Source: Methylocystis silviterrae
Lineage (GTDB): Bacteria; Pseudomonadota; Alphaproteobacteria; Rhizobiales; Beijerinckiaceae
DNA: 64,000 nucleotides
Direction of reading: 5' to 3'
Assembly: GCF_013350005.1 (NCBI RefSeq)
Contig: NZ_JABVWW010000006.1
Location: 167,590-231,589, forward strand
Below are positions 24,431 to 33,009 of the stretch, in pieces. The stretch's first letter is position 1, and the number at the start of each line of letters is the position of its first letter. A model generated the notes under the pieces. The model saw nothing but the letters and a program-made list of their open reading frames with translations. It was not told the DNA's origin and did not search any database. Made by a program: the position numbers and the translations under genes.

Positions 24431-27400
24431 ATGATCGATTTTACCCAAATCCGGAGCCAATCAGGCGGTCAAAGGCAGGCATTCGAAGAGCTAGTATGCC
24501 AGCTTGCCCGGCGCGAGCCTACTCCTGCTGGGTCCGTTTTTCGAAGAGTAGAAGGATCGGGCGGAGACGGCGGTGTAGAAGCGTACTGGATGTTACCTGA
24601 TGGAACGAAATATGGGTATCAGGCCAAATTCTTTACAAGGGCCGGCGACATCGATTGGAGCCAAGTTGACAATTCAGTGGAGCAAGCGCTCGCAACCCAT
24701 CCAACAATTACAAAATACATCATCGCGATTCCCTGTGACTTAACAGATCGTCGCGGTTTGAAAGGGAAAGGTCAAACGGGCTGGGAGCACTGGAGCAATC
24801 ATAATAAGGCATGGGTAGGAAAATGGCTCACCGCGACGGGTCGCAATGTTGAGTTTATCCCTTGGACAGCATTCGATCTACGAGACAAGCTAACGGCAAA
24901 TTCTGCGGACGGATTGCGTCGATATTGGTTCGCGGCAGTTGAGTTCTCCGCGAGCTGGTTCAGTAATCATGTACGCCTCGCGATTGCGTCCCTTGATGAG
25001 CGATACCATTCCGAGGATCACGTAGACGTTGGAATCGAGAGCCTATTTCAGTTCGCCACTCGCAATGATGTCGCAATTCGGAAATTACAAGACCATTTAT
25101 TGGCGGTGAAGCAAGCTCCACGCATAGATCGCCGCTTCGGGGGAGACGAACTGAAAATTCCCGAATCTGCAATCGACAAACTTCGGGCTTCAACTGCGGC
25201 CTTGCTATCGATCGCACCCGAGTTCGATTTCCCTTGTTGGCAAGAATGGGATCTCGCACGGTGGAAAAGATTCGCGGCAGATGTTTCGATCATGATCGGT
25301 GACCTACAGAGTTGGATTTGGGACGCCCGATCGAAGCTATCTGGAAAAGACAGTGAGCAAGCCAAGCACAATATCGAATTTATTTCGCGCGATCTGCATA
25401 AACTAAACGAAGCTGTAAGAGCATTCGAGAGTCTCCTCAATAGTCGTTACTTGTTAGCGGAGCAATGTCGTTTGGCGTTGGTCGAAGGGCGAGCGGGAAC
25501 TGGAAAAAGTCATCTGCTCGGGCGAATGGCTGAACAGGCGGCGCAAGAAGGGCGTCCGGTCGTAATGTTGCTTGGCCAACAGCTTGGCAACCAGCCTCTC
25601 TGGGACCAAATAATGAAACGCCTAGGGATCGGCGATATTGATCCGGACATATTTCTTCAAGCAATGGACACAGCAGCCGAGGCCATTCACAAACGTGGTT
25701 TGATCCTCGTCGATGCGATCAACGAGGGAGCTGGTGCCCGGCTCTGGAAATCGGAGATCGCAGAATTTTTGCAGCGAATTAAAAAATTTCCAAATTTGGT
25801 CTGCATCATAACATGCCGGTCAGAATATGTTCCATACGTCGTACCTCCGGGGCTTCTTGGAAGTCTACTACGATTCGAGGTGCGCGGCTTCGAAGGTGCG
25901 GCGGAGCAGAGTCGAGCGGCGAGCGTTTATATGGATAGGCGCGGCATTCCGCGACCCGCCACCCCCTGGCTCGCTCCAGAGTTTGTAAACCCGCTATTTC
26001 TTCGTAGCACATGCCTGGCCTTGCAGCGTGACAGAAAATCTGAGTTCCCGCGCGGCTTAAGCGGCACGAAGGCGATTATGGCATTCTACATCAAGAGCGT
26101 CGCCCGCAACCTTGGCGTAGGGCGGGACGGTAGTGACGACCTTGTACCGGCAACGATCGGTGCCTTGCGAGAAATCGCGACGCAGATGGCGACTGACCGG
26201 AAAGATTCGATTGCCCTTGCCAAAGCGATTGACATTGCCACTCGCCACTTTTCGAAGTTTTCCCCGCCTCCGGATGATCATACCTGGTTCGATGTCCTGC
26301 ATCGGAATGGCCTACTTCGCAAGGACCCAGATTCAAACGCTCCAATACACGACCCGTTGGTTATTGCCGAGGATGTCGTCCGGTTCAGTTTTCAGCGGTT
26401 CCAAGACCATCTCATGGCAGAGGCATTACTAGTTAGCATCTCTAAAATCGACGACGCTTTGCAGAAAAATGGGACGCTAGCTTTCATTCACAACGGCAAA
26501 ACCCTGGAATGGGAGTGGCAGGGTCTTGTCGAAGCTTTGTCTATTCAAATACCAGAACGCTATAAGGTCGAGTTGGTCGACGTGTTGCCCGGTGGTGTCA
26601 GTCAATGGTGGCGCAATTGGCAAATTGTCGACGCCTTCGCCGAAAGCGTACAGTGGCGCGAAAAGACCGCATTTACTGCTCGCACACTCGAACTTTTCAA
26701 CTTGCTTTCTAACACACACGCCGATCAATTTTCGCTGCTCATTGAGCTTACAGCTTCGGTCAGTCACCCGTGGAATGCGGACTTCCTACACAAGAACCTA
26801 TCCATGCGCGCGTTACCACAGCGTGATCGCATGTGGACGACAAGACTGAATGACGCCTCAACTGAGGGGGATGGACCTGTTGGCCGATTGATCGATTGGT
26901 GCCTATTTGGGCAAGCGCCGAATGTGGAGAGGACGATTCAACATCTCTGCGGGATCGCGCTGTGCTGGTTCTTCACATCGTCGAACAGATATGTACGAGA
27001 TAAAGCCACAAAGGCGCTGGTCTCACTCTTTCTCGCTCGCAGCGACTTATTCCCCGAGCTCGTTGGACTTTTCAAGAATGTCGATGATCCATATGTCGTC
27101 GAGCGGCTTTTCGCTGCGGCATATGGAGCCTGCTGTATCGACTCGTCGCACCATCGATTGGTGGACTATGCGAAGGATACGTTTGATGCGGTTTTTGCCG
27201 AAGGGAACCCACCACCTTCGATCCTACTTCGTGACTATGCACGTGGCATAGTGGAACTATGTGCCGCCAAAGCCGTCCTACCTGCGGGAATCGCTATCGC
27301 ACGTTGTCGTCCACCATATCGATCTCCAGTGCCACGGCTAACTGTCTCAGAAGCGGCTGTGAAAAGGATTGCGGAAAAAGCTGGTGGCGATGAAATTTTG

Positions 27401-28978
27401 AGGTCGTGCGATAGTTTCATGGGCGATTTCGCCAGTTATGAGATCGCGCCTAGAGTGAACCATTTCGCAGCAGTCCGACTCAGTCGGCCGCAACCCTTTT
27501 CGAGCCAAGAAATATTCGCGCGTTTTGAAGCCGAAGTTATCGACATTGACTCTGCGAGAGTTGATGCGTTCCTTCGCCTTCGCAAATCAAGCTTCGCAGG
27601 CTTCGGTCTTGAGCTGCTAGGCAGCGAAAACGAGGGAAGTAAGGTTGATATCAAAAAATGGGCTGAAGGCATTGAGTTAGCAGAAGAAGACCTATTGAAA
27701 TTACTTTCTACAGCAGAGAAGCGGCGTTTCCGACGCGAAGCCGCGCCTCAACTGGGCACTGGCGCAAAGAAAAAAAGCTCGGATGACCCTGCAAGCATCG
27801 ATGTCACTCGGGCCCGACGGTGGGTCGCAAAAAGAGCGTACGAACTGGGTTGGACTAGCCAGCTCTTCCCCAACGACTCATCTCGATATCGCCACCATTC
27901 ACGAGAACGCCCCTTGGTGGAGCGAATCGGAAAGAAATATCAATGGATCGCTCTTGATGAACTGTTATGCCGCCTCGCTGATAATTATTGGATTGGTGGG
28001 CGGTACGGGGATAACTCGAAGAGGTACGAGACACCGCTAGATTTGGGCTTCGAAAGGGACATCGATCCGACAGTCATTCCTGTTTCGGAAACGGTAAACA
28101 GCTCCCAAGGAAAGCCGCCTGCGTGGGTACTCGCATCGGACCTTGTCTTAGATTTCGTGGACGAAGAGAGGCTAGCTGCTTGGCCATTTCTGTCTGATCC
28201 GGGAACAGCAATTCCAAATCTCACCAATATGCGTGACGAGAGCGGAAGTTCGTGGCTCACCCTGTATGAGCATCGCGCGGTTACGGACGAATACGCGGAA
28301 AAGCGGGGTTTGCACGGGCTACGTCAACAGGAGTTTCGGTTTCTCATGTGCGTTATTGTCGCAAAATCTGACCGCCAGGCGCTGGTCGATTTCCTAGGCG
28401 CGAAGAAAAGGCTGGACGTCATGGAATGGGACCCGCTCGAGCTAACCGATGGTCCATTCTTACGCGAATCCCCTTGGAGGGATACTTGGCCCCAAAACCA
28501 ATGGTGCCGAGATTCTTGGAAGACCCCTAAAGGGATGCCAATATCTTTTCCGGTGTGCGAATATCGTTGGGAGTCTCATCTCGACGCATCATTACCAGAA
28601 GGGGCCTGTGCACTGATTCCGTCACCGTGGCTGACCAGAGTGCTGGGGCTGACTGCCGACAAGAGTGACGCTTCAATCTACAAGGGTTCAAATGGGCAGG
28701 TTGCCTTTTTCGGAGGTAAGCTACCAAAAGGCGGATCATTTGCATTTATTGACGCCAATTTGCTTGGAGACTTCCTAACAGCCAATGACTTGGAATGTCT
28801 TTGGCTCTTTGTAGGAGAGCGAAACGCTTGGCCGGACGGAGACAACGACAATGCGGCTTGGCGACGCTCGGAGGGACTTTGTTGGTTTGAAGATGGTAAG
28901 TCTGTCTCTACGAATTGGAAAAGCGACAACGCCAATGGAGTTTCAAAGGCGTCGCTGCCGCGAGTCACAAAACTTTGA
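24431..28978 (+). CDS. Avs-like STAND NTPase with N-terminal PD-(D/E)xK nuclease
   Basis: A 1515-residue three-part protein. Residues ~1-120 look like a restriction-type nuclease: FEELVCQLARRE, then GSGGDGGVEAYW with Asp46 and YGYQAKFF with QxK at ~64-66. Residues ~340-640 are a STAND/NACHT-type NTPase with Walker A GRAGTGKSHL at ~354, Walker B LILVDAINEG at ~424 and sensor ITCRSEY at ~459. The remaining ~850 residues are helical and probably form the sensor. This layout matches Avs (AVAST) antiphage proteins, in which binding of a phage terminase or portal protein assembles the NTPase and activates the nuclease. Which Avs type it is cannot be told by eye. A/T-rich codon use and island location fit horizontal transfer. 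Confidence 0.85.
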   Translation: MIDFTQIRSQSGGQRQAFEELVCQLARREPTPAGSVFRRVEGSGGDGGVEAYWMLPDGTKYGYQAKFFTRAGDIDWSQVDNSVEQALATHPTITKYIIAIPCDLTDRRGLKGKGQTGWEHWSNHNKAWVGKWLTATGRNVEFIPWTAFDLRDKLTANSADGLRRYWFAAVEFSASWFSNHVRLAIASLDERYHSEDHVDVGIESLFQFATRNDVAIRKLQDHLLAVKQAPRIDRRFGGDELKIPESAIDKLRASTAALLSIAPEFDFPCWQEWDLARWKRFAADVSIMIGDLQSWIWDARSKLSGKDSEQAKHNIEFISRDLHKLNEAVRAFESLLNSRYLLAEQCRLALVEGRAGTGKSHLLGRMAEQAAQEGRPVVMLLGQQLGNQPLWDQIMKRLGIGDIDPDIFLQAMDTAAEAIHKRGLILVDAINEGAGARLWKSEIAEFLQRIKKFPNLVCIITCRSEYVPYVVPPGLLGSLLRFEVRGFEGAAEQSRAASVYMDRRGIPRPATPWLAPEFVNPLFLRSTCLALQRDRKSEFPRGLSGTKAIMAFYIKSVARNLGVGRDGSDDLVPATIGALREIATQMATDRKDSIALAKAIDIATRHFSKFSPPPDDHTWFDVLHRNGLLRKDPDSNAPIHDPLVIAEDVVRFSFQRFQDHLMAEALLVSISKIDDALQKNGTLAFIHNGKTLEWEWQGLVEALSIQIPERYKVELVDVLPGGVSQWWRNWQIVDAFAESVQWREKTAFTARTLELFNLLSNTHADQFSLLIELTASVSHPWNADFLHKNLSMRALPQRDRMWTTRLNDASTEGDGPVGRLIDWCLFGQAPNVERTIQHLCGIALCWFFTSSNRYVRDKATKALVSLFLARSDLFPELVGLFKNVDDPYVVERLFAAAYGACCIDSSHHRLVDYAKDTFDAVFAEGNPPPSILLRDYARGIVELCAAKAVLPAGIAIARCRPPYRSPVPRLTVSEAAVKRIAEKAGGDEILRSCDSFMGDFASYEIAPRVNHFAAVRLSRPQPFSSQEIFARFEAEVIDIDSARVDAFLRLRKSSFAGFGLELLGSENEGSKVDIKKWAEGIELAEEDLLKLLSTAEKRRFRREAAPQLGTGAKKKSSDDPASIDVTRARRWVAKRAYELGWTSQLFPNDSSRYRHHSRERPLVERIGKKYQWIALDELLCRLADNYWIGGRYGDNSKRYETPLDLGFERDIDPTVIPVSETVNSSQGKPPAWVLASDLVLDFVDEERLAAWPFLSDPGTAIPNLTNMRDESGSSWLTLYEHRAVTDEYAEKRGLHGLRQQEFRFLMCVIVAKSDRQALVDFLGAKKRLDVMEWDPLELTDGPFLRESPWRDTWPQNQWCRDSWKTPKGMPISFPVCEYRWESHLDASLPEGACALIPSPWLTRVLGLTADKSDASIYKGSNGQVAFFGGKLPKGGSFAFIDANLLGDFLTANDLECLWLFVGERNAWPDGDNDNAAWRRSEGLCWFEDGKSVSTNWKSDNANGVSKASLPRVTKL

Positions 28979-29284
28979 GTTCCCCCTGGAGAGACATCGA
29001 AGGCGACATTCCCCCTGGAGCCGACACGCTTTCAGCGTGGGCGCTTGGCGGCGGTTCGGTCAAGGCCGGCCGGAGGCCGCCCCGCAAGGGGTCGCCTTGA
29101 GGGAAGCGCCGGCCAAGCGCCATGATCGGTGGGTCGGTCCGGATGCTGGCTCGGTGGGGAAGCGAGAGGACGATGCGCGTCTTTCCCCTCGCGCCTTGAG
29201 TCGATCTCGATGCAGGGCCGCGCGCGTCGGCGCTGCTTTCCGTCACGCCATGTTACCGCATGATGCTCGATGTCGATCCTGTCC

Positions 29285-29445
29285 GGGATACCCGCCCGAC
29301 CCCGGGTCTTTTCCCGCAGGCTCTTCCCCATAAGAGACAAGGGCAAAGGCGGAGCGAAAAGCGCCCCACGCTTTTCGCTCATTGCCGAAGTCGGGCGCGC
29401 GCCCACGCGACGCCCGAAAAAGACACGGGGTCGGGCGGGTAGCCC
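29285..29445. repeat. 28-base inverted repeat around a perfect 12-bp cruciform
   Basis: The arms 29285-29312 and 29418-29445 are reverse complements at 26 of 28 positions (core CCCGCCCGACCCCG). Between them GAGCGAAAAGCG (29352-29363) pairs perfectly with CGCTTTTCGCTC (29369-29380). It is too small and gene-free for an IS; a MITE, an origin or a structured RNA are the options. Confidence 0.75.
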
Positions 29446-29679
29446 GACGCGCGCGGCCCGTGCTTTCTTGTCTTTTCGACTCGTTGCCCCGCCTTACCCT
29501 AAAGGCGGGGTCTATGGCGGGGTTGAGTCGTAAAACACGACGGAAAAAGAATATTGTGCGACAATGAAAATTGGGCTCTGTCAAGCCGTCCCCTGTCGAT
29601 GTCCTTTATTGCGATCGGTGATTTTCATCGTCGTGATTTTGGATTCCGTTTTCCCCTTTTTCAAAGACGCATTCCCGTC

Positions 29680-29721
29680 TGAGTATTTTTGAATATGAGT
29701 ATTCTCAAATGCGTATTCTTA
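29680..29721. repeat. Three iteron-like direct repeats
   Basis: TGAGTATT at 29680 and 29696 and TGCGTATT at 29710, each followed by A/T-rich bases, are spaced 16 and 14 bp apart. They lie just beyond the winged-helix gene 29795-30157, so they may be its binding sites. Confidence 0.5.
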
Positions 29722-29775
29722 TATAGAGAGACCGGCAGATTCCGCCGCTCCTGAGCGGCAATCATTGCCGTTCTA

Positions 29776-29796
29776 GACCGGCAAATTTTGCCGGTC
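29776..29796 (-). terminator. Terminator-like palindrome at the end of the winged-helix gene
   Basis: GACCGGCA pairs with TGCCGGTC around an AATTT loop. The stem overlaps the stop codon of the minus-strand gene. There is no long T-run, so it may be an mRNA end or a protein site. Confidence 0.55.
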
Positions 29797-30157
29797 AGGC
29801 TCGGCGGCGGGCTGACTTTTCCACGGTCAGAAACAGGCGGTAGAGATTGGTCTTTCCAAGTCCCCTCTGCGTAATCTCCAAAAGGCCGGCCGTCTCCAGC
29901 TCCTTCAAATAGGTGCGCACGCTCCTCTCGCCCGCGCCCATGTCGTCGGCGAGCTTCAATTGCCCCGGAAAGCAGGCATCGTCGGCCCAGGCGTATTTGA
30001 GCAGCATCGCGTAGGCGAGCTTTGCGCCGACGGTCAACTCCTTCTTGGTGAGGATGAAGTTGGGGACTTGGGTGAAGCCGTGACGTGTGACGGGATCAGC
30101 CCCAACGATTTCGATATTGCGGGCGATCTCATTCAGCCGGCCGGCGACATGCTCCAT
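29795..30157 (-). CDS. Winged-helix (HTH_36-like) replication or regulatory protein
   Basis: A 120-residue protein with FTQVPNFILTKKELTVGAKLAYAMLLKYAW and LADDMGAGERSVRTYLKELETAGLLEITQRGLGKTNLY. This matches the helix-turn-helix module that occurs in plasmid replication initiators and related regulators (HTH_36). It probably binds DNA of the element. There is no ribosome binding site; a perfect TATAAT lies eight bases before the ATG, suggesting a leaderless transcript. Candidate target repeats sit directly downstream at 29680-29721. Whether it initiates replication or only regulates is open. Confidence 0.82.
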   Translation of the reverse strand: MEHVAGRLNEIARNIEIVGADPVTRHGFTQVPNFILTKKELTVGAKLAYAMLLKYAWADDACFPGQLKLADDMGAGERSVRTYLKELETAGLLEITQRGLGKTNLYRLFLTVEKSARRRA

Positions 30158-30245
30158 ACATACGCATTATACCTCGCTGGCGCGCAGAAGCGGCGTCATG
30201 CGGCGCTTGTGGGGATAGAACGCGCTCGATCGGCAGTCGTTGCCG

Positions 30246-30935
30246 CTACCCTTGGCCAATGCCTCTCCCCTCCTCCCCCATTCGCGCATCGCTCGCTTCA
30301 TGATGCGTAACCGGCATGGGCGGTGCCTGCTCTGATCCCCTCCCTAGAAGCGGCGCGAGCATCTGCTGCAAGCCGCGCACAAGATAGTTTGTCTCCTTGT
30401 CGCGCTCCAACAGCGCGGCGATCTGCGTGTCCTTCACCTGCGCCTGATCTCTCAAAAACGCGACATGCTCCTTCAGCATCGCGTTCTCGCTCTCGACCTG
30501 TGCGACATAGCGCGACATGTCGGACTGCGGCGGCGTCTGTAGTTCCAGATTTTCCGGCGCGCCAGTGTCGCGCTCGGCCGCGCTCGCGCGCGGCTGGTCG
30601 ATGTGCGGGCTTGGCTCAATGACGGGAGCGACCCTGTGCGACATGTCGGGCTCGACCGCGCTATGTCGCACTTCGTCGGTGATGCCATGCAGCTGGGCAA
30701 GCTGGGTGATCGCGCGGCCGACGGAATCCGGATCGACAAAGAAGGTGAGGCCGGTGACGGTCTCTTCCTTGATGCAATCTAGCCGGCCAGCGACGCAATA
30801 GCGCTGCAACGAGCGAATGTTGCGGGGAAGCCCCGCTTCGGCGAAAAGCCGGGCGGTCTCGTCCAGCGTCAGAGAATAGCGTGTCGCACTCGGGCGCGCT
30901 GTGTCGGGCTGCTGTTGTCGGCCTTCGTCGGGCAT
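30246..30935 (-). CDS. Island DNA-binding/coiled-coil protein
   Basis: From the ATG at 30935 the product has 229 residues. Residues ~18-70 (YSLTLDETARLFAEAGLPRNIRSLQRYCVAGRLDCIKEE) look like a MerR/excisionase-type winged helix. The middle is disordered and rich in Pro/Glu. Residues ~145-205 form a coiled coil (SENAMLKEHVAFLRDQAQVKDTQIAALLERDKETNYLVRGLQ). Such proteins sit next to replication genes on alphaproteobacterial islands. An upstream in-frame GTG at 30965 is less likely because an extended -10 (TGCTATACT) sits seven bases before the ATG, implying a leaderless start. The function is unknown; plasmid-partition or regulatory roles are plausible. Confidence 0.72.
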   Translation of the reverse strand: MPDEGRQQQPDTARPSATRYSLTLDETARLFAEAGLPRNIRSLQRYCVAGRLDCIKEETVTGLTFFVDPDSVGRAITQLAQLHGITDEVRHSAVEPDMSHRVAPVIEPSPHIDQPRASAAERDTGAPENLELQTPPQSDMSRYVAQVESENAMLKEHVAFLRDQAQVKDTQIAALLERDKETNYLVRGLQQMLAPLLGRGSEQAPPMPVTHHEASDARMGEEGRGIGQG

Positions 30936-31035
30936 TGCCGCCAGTATAGCAACGGCTCGCCGCACCTCTCGCCGTTGTCCCCATGCGGGGGAGCGGGGCG
31001 GAGTATGCCGGCTGGGGATGGTATCCTGAAGCTAT

Positions 31036-31818
31036 ATGAACCATTGGCTCGGACTGAGCATCGAATACGCTAATCAGCGAAGTTACCTCGACGATCTCTT
31101 TCACGTTTACCCGACGATCCCCGACGGCATTCGCAACGTCGACGCCGACAGCTGGCAACGAGTGGAAGCCGCTTTCGACGCGCGCGACAATGTGGGGCTG
31201 CTCGAAACGCTCTTCGCCTTCGATCTCTTTCCGATCAAGGATTCCTATGTCGCCTATTTGAAGCGCGATCGGGGAGCGATCGCCCGCAACCCGGCGACGG
31301 TCGCAAGGCTTGCTGGCCGCCTCTATGAAATGGGCCTCGGCAAAATCTATGAGCGCTGCTCGGAGCCGAAGGAAACCAACCGCCAGATTGGCCCTCTGTT
31401 CCGGCGCTGGCTACGCTCGAAGGCGCTGGGCGTCGCGCCGGTGCGCATGGAGGAGTTTGTCGCCACATCCGATAACGCCATTCTCGACGCCGGTGATGCC
31501 GAGATGCTGCGCTTCGCCCGCGAACATCTTAACTACCGCCACCATAAGGGACTGGATTTCGTCGCACGTTTCAATGGCCGCTATGTGATCGGCGAGGCGA
31601 AGTTTCTGACGGACTTCGGCGGCCACCAAAATGCGCAGTTCCAAGACGCGCTCTCGACGCTCCATGCGGAAGGCGTCGACGCCGTGAAGGTCGCAATCCT
31701 CGATGGCGTGCTCTACATCCGGGGACGCAGTGGCATGTATGAGTCGCTCAATGGGCCGCTCGCTGATGAAAACATTTTGAGTAGCCTCGTGCTGCGCGAG
31801 TTTTTGTATCAGCTCTAA
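31036..31818 (+). CDS. Type II restriction endonuclease
   Basis: A 260-residue protein whose C-terminal half carries a PD-(D/E)xK core: HHKGLDFVARFN with Asp174, then YVIGEAKFLTDFGG with Glu187 and Lys189. The N-terminal ~150 residues are helical and probably recognise DNA. It lies 6 bp upstream of a DNA methyltransferase on the same strand, the usual restriction-modification arrangement. The fold and size suggest a Tsp45I-like enzyme, but the target sequence cannot be predicted reliably. There is no Shine-Dalgarno; TATCCT lies eight bases before the ATG. Confidence 0.85.
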   Translation: MNHWLGLSIEYANQRSYLDDLFHVYPTIPDGIRNVDADSWQRVEAAFDARDNVGLLETLFAFDLFPIKDSYVAYLKRDRGAIARNPATVARLAGRLYEMGLGKIYERCSEPKETNRQIGPLFRRWLRSKALGVAPVRMEEFVATSDNAILDAGDAEMLRFAREHLNYRHHKGLDFVARFNGRYVIGEAKFLTDFGGHQNAQFQDALSTLHAEGVDAVKVAILDGVLYIRGRSGMYESLNGPLADENILSSLVLREFLYQL

Positions 31819-31824
31819 TCGCTT

Positions 31825-33006
31825 ATGTTGCTGGACTATTATCGTAGCCTAAAGTCAGTCGACGACATTCGCAGTGGGCCGAAAGCGAAGCTCACCCACG
31901 CCGGCGGAGAGAGTGGCCCCAACAAGCTCATCGCCGGCGACAATCTCAACGTGCTCCGGGCGCTCCGCGATGATCCCGCCGTCGCCGGCAAAGTGAAGCT
32001 CGTCTATATCGATCCGCCCTTTGCGACTAATACCCATTTCCGCATCGGAGCGGCTCGGGTCTCGACGATCAGCGCCAGCAAGAGCGACGCCGTCGCCTAT
32101 AGCGACACATTGATCGACGCCGACTTTCTCAACTTCCTTTACGAGCGCCTCGTCTTACTCCGCGACCTGATGGCCGACGACGCCTCGATCTACCTCCATA
32201 TCGATGGCAAGATCGGCCACTATGTGAAGGTTGTCATGGATGACGTGTTCGGCCGCGAGAATTTCCGCAACGACATCACACGCATCAAATGCAATCCAAA
32301 AAACTTCGACCGTAAGGCCTTCGGCAATATCAAGGACGTGATCTATTTCTACTCAAGAACCGATCGGCCGATCTGGAACGATCCGCGCGCGCCGTTAGAG
32401 GCCGCCGACATCGAAACCCGCTTCAACAAGGTCGACGCTCAGGGTCGCCGCTACACGACGATCCCGCTTCACGCGCCGGGCGAAACCAAGGGCAAGACCG
32501 GCGAACCCTGGCGGGGAATATTGCCGCCGGCCGGCCGCCACTGGCGCAGCGCGCCGGAAGTGCTCGAAGAGTTGGATAGGCAAGGCCTCGTCGAATGGTC
32601 GAAGAATGGCGTGCCGCGCAAGCGCCTTTATGCCGACGGCGGCCGAGGGCGAAAGGTGCAGGACGTTTGGGAGTTCAAGGACCCGCAATACCCGAGCTAC
32701 CCGACCGAGAAGAATCTCGACATGCTGAAAATGATCGTCGAAGCCTCGTCGAATGAAGGCGATCTCGTCCTCGATTGTTTCGCCGGCTCCGGCACCACGC
32801 TCGTCGCCGCGCAGGCTCTCAAACGCAACTGGGTCGGAATCGATCAGTCGGAGCACGCGATCGCGGCCGCCAAGATGCGGCTCGCGTCCAGCGACGATCT
32901 TTGGCCAACGTCATTTGAGATAGCGACGCAAACCGGTGTCACAGACCCCGCTCCCAAGGTCGGCTGGCTCCCAGAAGCTTGGGAACAATTCAAGGAGGCG
33001 GCGTGA
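31825..33006 (+). CDS. Beta-class DNA methyltransferase (N6-adenine type) of the R-M pair
   Basis: A 393-residue enzyme. Motif IV DPPF occurs at residues 63-66, before the SAM-binding motif I CFAGSGTTLVAAQ at ~318-330 and KRNWVGIDQSEHAI. This order defines the beta class, and DPPF favours N6-adenine methylation. The central part has DDASIYLHIDGKIGHYVKVVMDDVFG, shared with type III/Mod-like methyltransferases. It should protect the sites cut by the endonuclease encoded 6 bp upstream. It converges with the integrase gene (stops 3 bp apart). Confidence 0.92.
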   Translation: MLLDYYRSLKSVDDIRSGPKAKLTHAGGESGPNKLIAGDNLNVLRALRDDPAVAGKVKLVYIDPPFATNTHFRIGAARVSTISASKSDAVAYSDTLIDADFLNFLYERLVLLRDLMADDASIYLHIDGKIGHYVKVVMDDVFGRENFRNDITRIKCNPKNFDRKAFGNIKDVIYFYSRTDRPIWNDPRAPLEAADIETRFNKVDAQGRRYTTIPLHAPGETKGKTGEPWRGILPPAGRHWRSAPEVLEELDRQGLVEWSKNGVPRKRLYADGGRGRKVQDVWEFKDPQYPSYPTEKNLDMLKMIVEASSNEGDLVLDCFAGSGTTLVAAQALKRNWVGIDQSEHAIAAAKMRLASSDDLWPTSFEIATQTGVTDPAPKVGWLPEAWEQFKEAA

Positions 33007-33009
33007 TCG

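Larger units (their letters stand above)
28979..29794. other. Repeat-rich non-coding block, candidate origin region of the island
   Basis: About 0.8 kb without a credible gene. It starts with two copies of TTCCCCCTGGAG (28980 and 29009), then a CACGCT/AGCGTG hairpin (29025-29039). It also holds the 28-base inverted repeat and cruciform listed separately, a CCCCGCC/GGCGGGG hairpin (29487-29510) and three iteron-like repeats near a winged-helix gene. Such clustering is typical of replication or transfer origins, but direct evidence is lacking. Confidence 0.5.
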
